33,578 bases of DNA from Flavobacteriaceae bacterium (GTDB lineage: Bacteria > Bacteroidota > Bacteroidia > Flavobacteriales > Flavobacteriaceae). Each line of letters opens with the position of its first letter. Position 1 is the first letter of the stretch. This document shows positions 1 through 7,001 of the stretch, in pieces. The translations under genes were made by a program, and so were the position numbers. The DNA is taken from contig CANGFO010000021.1 of assembly GCA_947453195.1 (NCBI GenBank), forward strand, positions 1 to 33,578. Reading direction: 5' to 3'. Under the pieces are notes generated by a model. The model saw nothing but the letters and a program-made list of their open reading frames with translations. It was not told the DNA's origin and did no database searches.

Positions 1-60
1 GAGAAGTTAAGCCCGATTGCGCAGATGGTACTGCAATTTGTGGGAGAGTATGTCGCCGCC
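1..60 (+). rRNA. rrf: 5S ribosomal RNA, 3' end only (partial)
   Basis: The window opens inside a 5S rRNA. The stretch reading AAGCCCGATTGCGCAGATGG, followed by a TGGGAGAGTA segment, is typical of the 3' half of bacterial 5S, and the molecule should end around the CGCCGCC just before the T-run at 61. The 5' half lies outside the window, so this is the tail of an rRNA operon transcribed on the + strand. A 85-codon open frame across this stretch is a chance frame over the RNA and its terminators. Confidence 0.9.
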
Positions 61-70
61 TTTTTTTTGG

Positions 71-106
71 AAAGCCTGTTCATTTGAACAGGCTTTCTTG
101 TTTTTA
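71..106 (+). terminator. rRNA operon terminator, copy 1
   Basis: A 12-bp perfect inverted repeat (AAAGCCTGTTCA at 71-82, TGAACAGGCTTT at 85-96) is followed by CTTG and five T residues. It lies just after the 5S 3' end, so it is an intrinsic terminator of the rRNA operon. Confidence 0.85.
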
Positions 107-154
107 CGCGGAACGGCGCAGTCACTGCGTTCGTGTCGCCGCCTTTTTTATTGG

Positions 155-189
155 AAAGCTTGTTCAATCGAACAGGCTTTCTTGTTTTT
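155..189 (+). terminator. rRNA operon terminator, copy 2
   Basis: A second hairpin (AAAGCTTGTTC at 155-165, GAACAGGCTTT at 170-180, one G-U pair) is followed by the same CTTGTTTTTA tail as copy 1. It is preceded by a repeat of the last nine bases of the 5S gene (GTCGCCGCC) and a T-run. The whole 5S-tail and terminator unit therefore seems to have been duplicated. Confidence 0.8.
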
Positions 190-206
190 ATGCAATTCTA
201 AATTAT

Positions 207-378
207 CATTGAGAGGAGGAACGACGTGGCAATCTCATTTTCGCGTGAGGGATGGCAGCGATAATCCTTTGTGAAACAAAGATTACCTCACAAAACACTT
301 AATTTAATGTGTTCGGTCAATTCGCTTCGCTCGTGTGCAGCGAACAGCCTGACCCAGAGGGGCAAGCCCAAACATATC
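207..378. repeat. Repeat-like spacer after the rRNA operon
   Basis: No gene is seen here. At 207-236 the DNA reads GAGAGGAGGAACGACGTGGC plus AATCTC, close to the dispersed bacterial repeat type GAGGAACGAAGCAATC. From 245 to 291 GTGAGG and CCTCAC bracket a smaller hairpin (CTTTGT, loop GAA, ACAAAG). Both look like dispersed intergenic repeat remnants rather than regulatory sites. The repeat assignment is from memory of the motif and has not been searched. Confidence 0.4.
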
Positions 379-822
379 TTATGTATTTAGTTCTAGATCG
401 TTGATGTAATCTTGGTATTCATAGAAAAACACTTCAAACTTTGACATGGTTTCATTAAAGAAATCAAAAATTTCTGGCCAGGTGTTTTTGTTGTTTAAAC
501 TCACACCCAGTTTTTCAACCCAAATTCGGCTGATTGCTTTCCCGCTTTCTAGGTAGTAATTCCTTTCTAAAATAGCTTCAGATAGGTACTCTTCTAAAAG
601 AATGGTTTGTAGGGATTGTATTTTTTCGAAGTAAATTTTTCTTTTCTCTTCTTCTTTTGGTTCAATGTCTAGTGAAACTTGCGCTTTTTTATTGTCGATA
701 TAAAATTTGAAAGAAACATCTTTGATTTTGGTATTATATAAAAGCCATTTTCTTGGGTATGCTTCTGCAAATTGCACCCAAAATTCTTTTTTTATATATA
801 AACTTTCTTCTTTGCTGAACAT
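379..822 (-). CDS. DUF4268 domain-containing protein
   Basis: A 147-residue soluble protein rich in aromatic and acidic residues, matching the DUF4268 family as I recall it (N-terminal KKEFWVQFAEAYPRKWLLY, a central segment of beta-strand character, and a C-terminal IFDFFNETMSKFEVFFYEY). In other proteins DUF4268 is sometimes attached to nuclease-like domains; here it is alone and complete. The function is unknown. No signal peptide or membrane segment is seen. It is transcribed divergently from the Nudix gene, with about 65 bp between the starts. Confidence 0.8.
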   Translation of the reverse strand: MFSKEESLYIKKEFWVQFAEAYPRKWLLYNTKIKDVSFKFYIDNKKAQVSLDIEPKEEEKRKIYFEKIQSLQTILLEEYLSEAILERNYYLESGKAISRIWVEKLGVSLNNKNTWPEIFDFFNETMSKFEVFFYEYQDYINDLELNT

Positions 823-887
823 AATTAGGTATAATTTGGGTACTTTATTTTTTATTGGTAAATTTAGGAATAATTACAGTTTACTTT

Positions 888-1526
888 ATGACTTTTAAGT
901 ACTTTTTTGAATCGCTTTCTGCAATGAGTGAAGTTGAATTACCTTCCATTGCTTCTCATATTAAAATGGCTCCATTGGAGCGAATTAAATCGTTGCAAGA
1001 GCCTATCTATAGTAGTTTGACTGCAAAAAAAGCGGCTGTAATGATGTTGTTTTATCCAAAAGATGGAAATACTCATTTAGTATTAATTAAACGAAATTCG
1101 TATCCTGGAGTGCATTCATCTCAAATTGCCTTCCCAGGCGGTAAGGTAGAAGAAGCAGATAAAGATTTTCAGGAAACAGCATTAAGGGAAACCTTTGAAG
1201 AAATTGGAGTTTCACCTGATAAAATTAATGTAATTAGGAACTTTACTCCTTTGTATATTCCACCGAGTGATTTTTTAGTGTTCCCTTTTATGGGGGTGTG
1301 TTTTTCTGAAATTGAATTTGTATTGCAGCAAGAGGAAGTAGCCGGAATTATAGAAGTGCCTTTAAAAACGTTGTTAGACGATGCGATAATTTCTTCTAAA
1401 ACATTGGATACTTCCTATGCAAAATCTCTTGAAGTTCCTGTCTTTAAATTTGAAGAGCACGTTGTTTGGGGAGCTACAGCAATGATGTTAAGTGAATTAA
1501 AAGATGTATTGAAAGCGGTGCTATAA
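888..1526 (+). CDS. Nudix hydrolase, CoA pyrophosphatase type
   Basis: A 212-residue cytoplasmic Nudix hydrolase. The Nudix box runs from about residue 84 (GG) to 108, with the catalytic R100-E101 and E104-E105 (REtfEEIGV). Just before it lies the segment LIKRNSYPGVHSSQIAFPGG, the extra signature of the CoA-pyrophosphatase subgroup (E. coli NudL/YeaB type), which splits coenzyme A into 3',5'-ADP and phosphopantetheine. I chose ATG 888; an in-frame TTG at 855 would add 11 residues with no family support, and ATG 924 is a shorter possibility. The substrate is inferred from the subgroup motif. The acyltransferase gene follows 43 bp downstream on the same strand, so the two may be cotranscribed. 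Confidence 0.88.
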   Translation: MTFKYFFESLSAMSEVELPSIASHIKMAPLERIKSLQEPIYSSLTAKKAAVMMLFYPKDGNTHLVLIKRNSYPGVHSSQIAFPGGKVEEADKDFQETALRETFEEIGVSPDKINVIRNFTPLYIPPSDFLVFPFMGVCFSEIEFVLQQEEVAGIIEVPLKTLLDDAIISSKTLDTSYAKSLEVPVFKFEEHVVWGATAMMLSELKDVLKAVL

Positions 1527-1569
1527 AGTTTTACTTTTTTTGTATGTTTGCTTTTTATTTTTGATACTT

Positions 1570-2334
1570 ATGGGCTTGTTTAAGCGAAATCCTTTCGGAC
1601 ATATATTATTCATTAAAAAGTGGTTGATACGCATCTTTGGTTGTATTACCCATAGAAGGTATAGAGGATTTAACGAATTGAAAATTGAAGGCTCTGAAAT
1701 AATTCGAAATCTTCCTGATAAGAATGTTCTTTTTATATCCAATCACCAAACTTATTTTGCAGACGTTGTTGCTATGTTTCATGTGTTTAATGCAAGTCTT
1801 TCTGGTCGTGAAAATAGTATTAAAAATGTAGGATATATTTGGCAGCCAAAAATGAACATCTATTATGTTGCTGCTAGCGAAACCATGAAGGCGGGTTTAT
1901 TACCAAGAATTTTATCTTATGTAGGTGCCATTACTGTAGAGCGAACTTGGCGTGCAGGAGGAAAAGATGTGACAGAAAAAAGAGAGGTGAATCCTAATGA
2001 TACTGAAAATATAAAAATTGCTCTTGCAGATGGTTGGGTAATAACTTTTCCGCAAGGAACCACGAAGTCTTTTAAACCGGTAAGAAAAGGAACGGCACAT
2101 ATTATTCAACAACACCGTCCTATTGTAGTGCCAATAGTAATTGACGGTTTTAGAAGGTCTTTTGATAAAAAAGGGTTGCGAATGAAAAAGAAAAACATCC
2201 TTCAATCGTTTATCATTAAAGAACCTTTACAAATTGATTACGATAACGATACTATTGAAGATATTGTAGAGAAAATTGAATTTGCAATCGAGCAGCACCC
2301 TTCCTTTTTAAAGGTAGCTCCTATAGAAGCTTAA
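1570..2334 (+). CDS. Lysophospholipid acyltransferase family protein (PlsC-like)
   Basis: A 254-residue protein of the glycerolipid acyltransferase superfamily, which moves an acyl chain onto a lysophospholipid at the inner membrane. Motif I is SNHQTYFAD (N58-D65), motif III is FPQGTTKSF (160-168), and a basic PVRKGTAHI segment follows. The catalytic His and Asp are separated by five residues (H59, D65) rather than the usual four of the HX4D motif. The N-terminus is basic and hydrophobic, fitting membrane association. ATG 1570 is preferred over TTG 1540. The stop codon ends at 2334, and the stop of the convergent gene begins at 2335, with no terminator between. The exact acceptor lipid cannot be read from the sequence. 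Confidence 0.85.
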   Translation: MGLFKRNPFGHILFIKKWLIRIFGCITHRRYRGFNELKIEGSEIIRNLPDKNVLFISNHQTYFADVVAMFHVFNASLSGRENSIKNVGYIWQPKMNIYYVAASETMKAGLLPRILSYVGAITVERTWRAGGKDVTEKREVNPNDTENIKIALADGWVITFPQGTTKSFKPVRKGTAHIIQQHRPIVVPIVIDGFRRSFDKKGLRMKKKNILQSFIIKEPLQIDYDNDTIEDIVEKIEFAIEQHPSFLKVAPIEA

Positions 2335-2958
2335 TTATTCTTCAAATTCTATCTTTGATAATTCTTTAAAGTTTGTATTCAGTTTATTTAATAAGATACC
2401 ATACAATAATTTGTAGAAAAGCCAAAAAAGTAAAATGGAGATTGTAATAATTGCAATTCCAACTCCAATGAAAAGTTCTTCGTGTTTAGTGTATAATAAA
2501 TTAATTCTAGAATTGTTTTTTATTTCAAAATAAACCGCAATTGTGCTTGAAATAGCAACTAATATTAAATTATACCAAACATAATATTTTACTATTTTTC
2601 TGGTATTTAGAATGTCCTTCATCAATTTCGTTGTTGAAGAGCCGGTATTAATTACCTTAAAGTTTTTGTAAAATAGCGCAATAAATACGGTTAATACAAT
2701 AAAGTTTATAATTGTAATTACAACTTCAAAATCATATAAATGCGCTAAATTCATTTCTTTTTTGTACTTCTCGTCAAGTAATACGATTAAGTCGGAACCT
2801 CTCAGAATAATAAATTCTAAAATGCTAATAATCAAAATCCACTTCACAATGGAAGAGGATCTTTTATGTATCATATTATAAAGCGTACCTTCTGATAATT
2901 GTTCAAATGACGTATTATCTTTTTTCCAGGCCTTCTTTAATAAATCCAGTTCTTTCAT
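2335..2958 (-). CDS. Four-helix membrane protein, putative partner of the sigma factor
   Basis: A 207-residue protein of unknown function. It has a soluble N-terminus of about 38 residues (MKELDLLKKAWKKDN) followed by four hydrophobic helices, near residues 39-60, 80-98, 125-143 and 163-185, and an acidic C-terminus. It begins 5 bp after the stop of the ECF sigma gene and is almost certainly cotranscribed with it. A soluble N-terminus plus membrane helices next to an ECF gene fits an anti-sigma or sigma-associated membrane factor. There is no recognisable zinc-anti-sigma HxxxCxxC motif, so that role is inferred from position only. Confidence 0.7.
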   Translation of the reverse strand: MKELDLLKKAWKKDNTSFEQLSEGTLYNMIHKRSSSIVKWILIISILEFIILRGSDLIVLLDEKYKKEMNLAHLYDFEVVITIINFIVLTVFIALFYKNFKVINTGSSTTKLMKDILNTRKIVKYYVWYNLILVAISSTIAVYFEIKNNSRINLLYTKHEELFIGVGIAIITISILLFWLFYKLLYGILLNKLNTNFKELSKIEFEE

Positions 2959-2963
2959 ACTAT

Positions 2964-3458
2964 CTACGGATTTAATATTTTTTTTAATTTTCCTTTAATC
3001 CTATTCATTTTTACTCTCGCATTCACCTCGCTAATACCTAAGGTTTCTGATATTTCTGTATAATCTTTGTCTTCCAAATACATGAAAATTAAAGCCTTTT
3101 CAATGTCATTTAGTCCTTGGACCGCCTGATACATTAACTTTAATTGTTCTTCCTCTTCGGGGTTGTAATCTTCTTGACTTATACTAAAACTTACCGTTTC
3201 GTAATTTACGGTGGATATACTTCGAATGTTTTTTCTATAGAGTGTAATTGCCGTGTTTAACGCTACGCGATATGCCCATGTAGAGAATTTAGATTCACCT
3301 CTAAATTTTGGAAAAGCCTTCCACAATTGTATGGTGATTTCCTGAAATAAGTCTTTGTGAGCATCTTCATTATTTGTGTAAAGACGGCAAATTTTATGGA
3401 CAATGTTTTGATTGTCCTTAAGTTGCTTCACAAATAATAGTTCCAAATTTTCACTCAT
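2964..3458 (-). CDS. RNA polymerase sigma-70 family, ECF subfamily
   Basis: A 164-residue ECF sigma factor, the usual length. Region 2 (residues about 15-75) contains DLFQEITIQLWKAF and FRGESKFSTWAYRVALN, which bind core polymerase and the -10 element. An acidic linker (EEEEQ) separates it from region 4 (about 112-160), with LNDIEKALIFMYLE and the helix-turn-helix DYTEISETLGISEVNARVKM, which binds the -35 element. Region 3 is missing, as expected for the ECF group. It is the first gene of a pair with the membrane protein encoded 5 bp downstream. The regulon and inducing signal cannot be inferred. Confidence 0.93.
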   Translation of the reverse strand: MSENLELLFVKQLKDNQNIVHKICRLYTNNEDAHKDLFQEITIQLWKAFPKFRGESKFSTWAYRVALNTAITLYRKNIRSISTVNYETVSFSISQEDYNPEEEEQLKLMYQAVQGLNDIEKALIFMYLEDKDYTEISETLGISEVNARVKMNRIKGKLKKILNP

Positions 3459-3514
3459 ACTCCAAATTAGTAATCAAATCCTTTAATTTGTTACAGGATA
3501 ATTTAAATACTATA

Positions 3515-4573
3515 CTATAATGGTTTTGTATTATAATAATTCACCAACAAATTCACAAATTTGCTGTAGCTTTCCATTCCGTCTTTTTGTTGATTCATTT
3601 TTAGAAATTGATCGTAAAAAGCATGAAATCCTTTGTCAATAAACGTGTCGTATTGTTTCCAAAAGGCATCATTTTCTTTATAGTTTTCTACTATTCCGGG
3701 ATTAATTTTTGATTTTAAGGAAATAAATTTTGCTTCATCCTTCATTGCAATATTTAGTAAGCAATACCTTAGTGCATTACTATAAGCCGAATATTGAAAA
3801 TACAAATCCTTGTTTTTTATCCCAGCCAAAAAGCCAATAAAATTGCATTCTCTTTCACTGGCATATCCAATTTGATGTGCCATTTCGTGACAAACTACAT
3901 TGGGTAAACTAAATCGTGGTAATTTATAATTTACTTGTGCTTCATTGGTAAATGGATTCAAATAACCAGCAAATCCCATATAGGTAAGTGGTAAACTAAA
4001 TAGCGACTGCTTTTTGCTTGGATGTGAATAAGTAAATGGATATTCTTTTTGTAAATTTTCATAACCATTAGAACTCGAAATAAAAATTGCTTCGATGCTT
4101 TCAGGGTTGGTCACTTTTTGATTAACATTCTTAGTAATTTCAAAATGAATGGCGTTGGTTTTTGCAATTAATCTTTGAGTGAAATTTTCTAAATCCGCAT
4201 CTGAATACTCTCGTTCTATTTGCATTTTTTCGAATAAGGGTACCCGATAATAGTTCAATCCCCACAAGAAATGAAACACAAAGTAAACGACCGAAAGATA
4301 GTTAGTGATTTGAAGCAGATTAGTTTTCCAATTTTGTTTCCAGGAATTTTTGGTTTTCCCTAATTGGATAAAAAGAAATAGAAGGGCAATTCCATATAGT
4401 AAATCACCCACAGAAAATGGAATCCACCCAAGTGCAATTCGCATGAAATAGGATATGCCTACATACAATCCGTTACTATAATATTGTTCTACCACTTCGG
4501 GGTAAAAAGCAATTAGTTTCAGATATACAATCTGAAGAACTAAGAAAGCTGGAAGTAGGTATTTTCTTTTCAT
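3515..4573 (-). CDS. DUF3810 family membrane protein with zinc-metalloprotease motif
   Basis: A 352-residue protein matching DUF3810. Three membrane helices occupy roughly residues 5-23, 41-70 and 88-106. A long extracytoplasmic or soluble region follows, with VCHEMAHQIGY, giving an HExxH zinc motif at H229-E230 and H233, and SEREC (E240, E242) just after it as candidate third ligands. This arrangement is typical of gluzincin-type metallopeptidases. Activity has not been shown for the family as far as I know. It is a single gene, separated from the sigma gene by 56 bp and divergent from pepD. Confidence 0.85.
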   Translation of the reverse strand: MKRKYLLPAFLVLQIVYLKLIAFYPEVVEQYYSNGLYVGISYFMRIALGWIPFSVGDLLYGIALLFLFIQLGKTKNSWKQNWKTNLLQITNYLSVVYFVFHFLWGLNYYRVPLFEKMQIEREYSDADLENFTQRLIAKTNAIHFEITKNVNQKVTNPESIEAIFISSSNGYENLQKEYPFTYSHPSKKQSLFSLPLTYMGFAGYLNPFTNEAQVNYKLPRFSLPNVVCHEMAHQIGYASERECNFIGFLAGIKNKDLYFQYSAYSNALRYCLLNIAMKDEAKFISLKSKINPGIVENYKENDAFWKQYDTFIDKGFHAFYDQFLKMNQQKDGMESYSKFVNLLVNYYNTKPL

Positions 4574-4633
4574 ATTTCAATAATCGAATTGTAAATATAA
4601 TCACAAATCAATTCGCAAAGAAATTAAACTTTG

Positions 4634-4641
4634 TAACTTTG
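4634..4641 (+). promoter_or_regulatory. Candidate -7 box for pepD
   Basis: TAACTTTG matches the Bacteroidetes -7 consensus TAnnTTTG and lies 29 bp before the pepD ATG. It sits in a direct repeat of TTTGTAAC (4630-4645). No TTG at 17-23 nt upstream is visible, so the -33 box is weak. Confidence 0.5.
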
Positions 4642-4669
4642 TAACTTAAAATAACAAACAACAATAAGA

Positions 4670-6133
4670 ATGAGCCAAGAAATAAGAAACCTAGAGCCTA
4701 AAGCGCTTTGGAATAATTTTGCCGATCTAAATGCAGTTCCGCGTCCATCCAAAAAAGAAGAGCGTGTAATTGAATTCATGAAAAACTTCGGAAATAAATT
4801 AGGTTTAGAAACTTTTGAAGACGAAATCCGTAACGTAATTATAAGAAAACCAGCTTCTCCAGGAATGGAAAATCGCAAGCCAATTGTGCTTCAAGGGCAT
4901 TTGGATATGGTTTGTCAAAAAAATAACGATACCAATTTCGATTTTGATACCCAAGGAATTGATATGTATGTGGATGGCGATTGGGTTCGTGCTCGTGGAA
5001 CTACTCTTGGTGCCGATAACGGACTTGGTGTTGCCATGATGATGGCTATTTTAGAATCTAAAGAAATTAAACATCCCGCAATAGATGCACTTTTCACTAT
5101 TGATGAAGAAACCGGAATGACCGGAGCATTAAACTTAAAAGGCGGAATATTGAAAGGAGAAATCCTTTTGAATATGGATACCGAAGAGGATGATGAAATA
5201 GGTATTGGTTGTGCCGGGGGAATTGATGTAACGGCAAATAGAAGTTACAACGAAGAAGAAACTCCCGAAGGTTCTGTAGGATATACGATTACCGTAAAAG
5301 GATTAAACGGAGGTCACTCGGGTATGGATATTTATAAAGGGCTAGGGAATGCTAACAAGATAATGAACCGTTTATTATTGGACGGTTTTGAGAATTTTGG
5401 ATTGCAAATTGCTGAAATTTCAGGTGGAAGTTTGCGAAATGCAATTCCTCGCGAAAGTAATGCCAAAATTATTGTGGCATCCATGTATGACGAGGCTTTT
5501 GTATTTGATATGCAAGAAGTTATTAGCGATATCCAAGCCGAATTTAAAACCATGGAGCCCAACTTAACTATTGAAATTACTAAAGCTGATTTACCAAGCA
5601 AAGTAATGGATTTAGGTGTGCAAGAAGGATTTATTAGAGGGATTTATGCGGCTCATAATGGTGTGTATCGAATGAGCGCTGACATTAAAGACTTGGTGGA
5701 AACATCGAATAATATTGCGCGTGTAATTGTAAAAGACGGCGAAATCACGATTCAAAATTTAACACGTTCTTCGGTTGAAAGTTCTAAAATGGACTTGGCA
5801 AATGCCTTGCGTGCAGCTTATGAATTATTTGGTTGTGAAGTTACTTTTGCAGGAAGCTACCCAGGATGGACGCCAAATGTAAACTCAGAAATATTGGATC
5901 TTTTAGTTAAGATTTACGAAAAACAAAACGGATCTAAACCAAACGTGGCTGCATGTCACGCTGGATTAGAATGCGGAATTCTAGGAACTAATTATCCAGA
6001 GATGGACATGATTTCTTTTGGTCCAACCATTCACGGTGCACACAGCCCTGATGAAAGAGCAAGTATTTCTTCTTCTCAAAAATTCTGGAAATTTGTATTG
6101 GAGATTTTAGAAAATATTCCGGTTAAGAATTAA
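4670..6133 (+). CDS. pepD: Aminoacyl-histidine dipeptidase (PepD, M20C)
   Basis: A 487-residue dinuclear-zinc peptidase of family M20C that splits unspecific dipeptides such as Xaa-His in the cytoplasm. Metal and catalytic residues are visible in order: H77 and D79 in LQGHLDMVCQ, D116 in LGADNGLG, E146-E147 in DEETGMTG, D170 in LNMDTEE, and H458 in TIHGAHSPDE. The dimerisation lid lies between residues about 200 and 390, including NGGHSGMDI. The length matches E. coli PepD (485). It is monocistronic: an upstream TAnnTTTG box is present, and a strong terminator follows the stop. Confidence 0.95.
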   Translation: MSQEIRNLEPKALWNNFADLNAVPRPSKKEERVIEFMKNFGNKLGLETFEDEIRNVIIRKPASPGMENRKPIVLQGHLDMVCQKNNDTNFDFDTQGIDMYVDGDWVRARGTTLGADNGLGVAMMMAILESKEIKHPAIDALFTIDEETGMTGALNLKGGILKGEILLNMDTEEDDEIGIGCAGGIDVTANRSYNEEETPEGSVGYTITVKGLNGGHSGMDIYKGLGNANKIMNRLLLDGFENFGLQIAEISGGSLRNAIPRESNAKIIVASMYDEAFVFDMQEVISDIQAEFKTMEPNLTIEITKADLPSKVMDLGVQEGFIRGIYAAHNGVYRMSADIKDLVETSNNIARVIVKDGEITIQNLTRSSVESSKMDLANALRAAYELFGCEVTFAGSYPGWTPNVNSEILDLLVKIYEKQNGSKPNVAACHAGLECGILGTNYPEMDMISFGPTIHGAHSPDERASISSSQKFWKFVLEILENIPVKN

Positions 6134-6159
6134 TTAAATATAAAATTTCTAAAAAATGA

Positions 6160-6187
6160 AATCCCGAAGTTAACTCGGGATTTTTTA
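6160..6187 (+). terminator. Terminator of pepD
   Basis: Inverted repeat AATCCCGA / CTCGGGATT followed by six T residues, 27 bp after the pepD stop. Confidence 0.8.
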
Positions 6188-6255
6188 CTTTATACTCTTC
6201 AAATGGCGAATAGCAATAAACATTTTTAAGTTTGGGTTTAAAGGTTTGCATTTCT

Positions 6256-6390
6256 GCCAACGTTCCGCCGCTTCTCGTCAGTTGCGAAGTTCGGAACGAA
6301 TTATTTTCTGTTAAAGATAAAAATTCTTGCGAAACGTAGACGTGAACTTACAACAAAATTCGCAATTGCGAGAAACGGCTGTTAGCCGTT
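6256..6390 (-). repeat. attC-like foldable element
   Basis: No gene is present. Outer motifs GCCAAC (6256-6261) and GTTAGCC (6381-6387) are near-complementary. Inside them GCCGCTTCTCG (6267-6277) and CGAGAAACGGC (6369-6379) pair at 10 of 11 positions. Between the two arm pairs there are five unpaired bases on one side (GTTCC) and one on the other. Local hairpins are also possible: CGTTCCG/CGGAACG (6261-6298), palindrome TCGCAATTGCGA (6360-6371) and AACGGCT/AGCCGTT (6374-6390). The span of 132 nt and two-box-per-arm layout resemble an integron attC site. The core boxes deviate from the GTTRRRY consensus, so the identity is inferred. Confidence 0.45.
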
Positions 6391-6404
6391 CGGTTTTCAT
6401 TCAA

Positions 6405-6953
6405 TTAATAAAGTACTTTGTTTAAATAATTTCCAACTCCAGTTAAATTTCTATTTAAATCTTCTTGAATAAAATCAGCATCTTTATTAGATAAATATTT
6501 ATTTAAATTGTCATAATTGATTCTCAATTGGTCAAGATTTATTAATACATTTTTTGGACTTTGGTTCAATTTTTCTTTAGATGTTTTTATAAACAACCAC
6601 TTAAAATTTTTATTATCAAAGTTGTCAGATACACTTAATTTTAAAAACTTTTGGTTGTTAATAATAGTCAATTCTAATTTTTGTATTTGATTCCATGGAA
6701 TTATATTGTTTAAAATTCTATTATCAATAATCCCGCTTTCAGCCATAATAACTTGAGGGTTTTTATTAATTAAACTTTTCAATGCAACTAATAAAAGAGA
6801 TACACTTAAAAGAATCTCCAATATGCCAATTATTTTTATACTAAATATATCTGATTTAAAACAATATGCTCCAATTAGGAAAATGAGAATCGACATTAAA
6901 GACATTTTAATCATTTTTATTTTAGAAAAGTAAAGGTTTAGATTAGTAATCAT
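6405..6953 (-). CDS. STM3941-like small membrane protein (putative cassette cargo)
   Basis: A 182-residue protein with two N-terminal membrane helices (about 16-32 and 40-62), then a soluble domain containing NKNPQVIMAESGIIDNR and [20 protein letters not shown]. That pattern, a helical hairpin followed by a PH-like fold with a conserved Gly-Ile-Ile-Asp-Asn and Ile-Pro-Trp segment, is what I recall of the STM3941 family, whose function is unknown. The gene is very A+T rich and Lys/Asn/Ile rich compared with its neighbours. It is bracketed by the attC-like element downstream and a GTTAGCC core motif upstream, which suggests it arrived as a mobile unit. Family assignment is moderately sure. Confidence 0.65.
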   Translation of the reverse strand: MITNLNLYFSKIKMIKMSLMSILIFLIGAYCFKSDIFSIKIIGILEILLSVSLLLVALKSLINKNPQVIMAESGIIDNRILNNIIPWNQIQKLELTIINNQKFLKLSVSDNFDNKNFKWLFIKTSKEKLNQSPKNVLINLDQLRINYDNLNKYLSNKDADFIQEDLNRNLTGVGNYLNKVLY

Positions 6954-7001
6954 ATTTGTGTAATTATGGTTAATAGTTTTTTTTCAACGCGGTGCCAAAC
7001 T

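Noticed and set aside
17..274. Open frame of 85 codons over the start of the window
   Set aside because: It covers the 5S rRNA 3' end and both terminators and its apparent internal repeat is only the duplicated terminator translated.
855..887. TTG 855 as start of the Nudix hydrolase
   Set aside because: ATG 888 gives the usual length; the extra residues show no family similarity.
2335..2958. Name beta-carotene 15,15'-monooxygenase, which I recall being attached to similar flavobacterial proteins
   Set aside because: The protein has only four short membrane helices and none of the histidines of that enzyme family, so the label looks like an annotation error.
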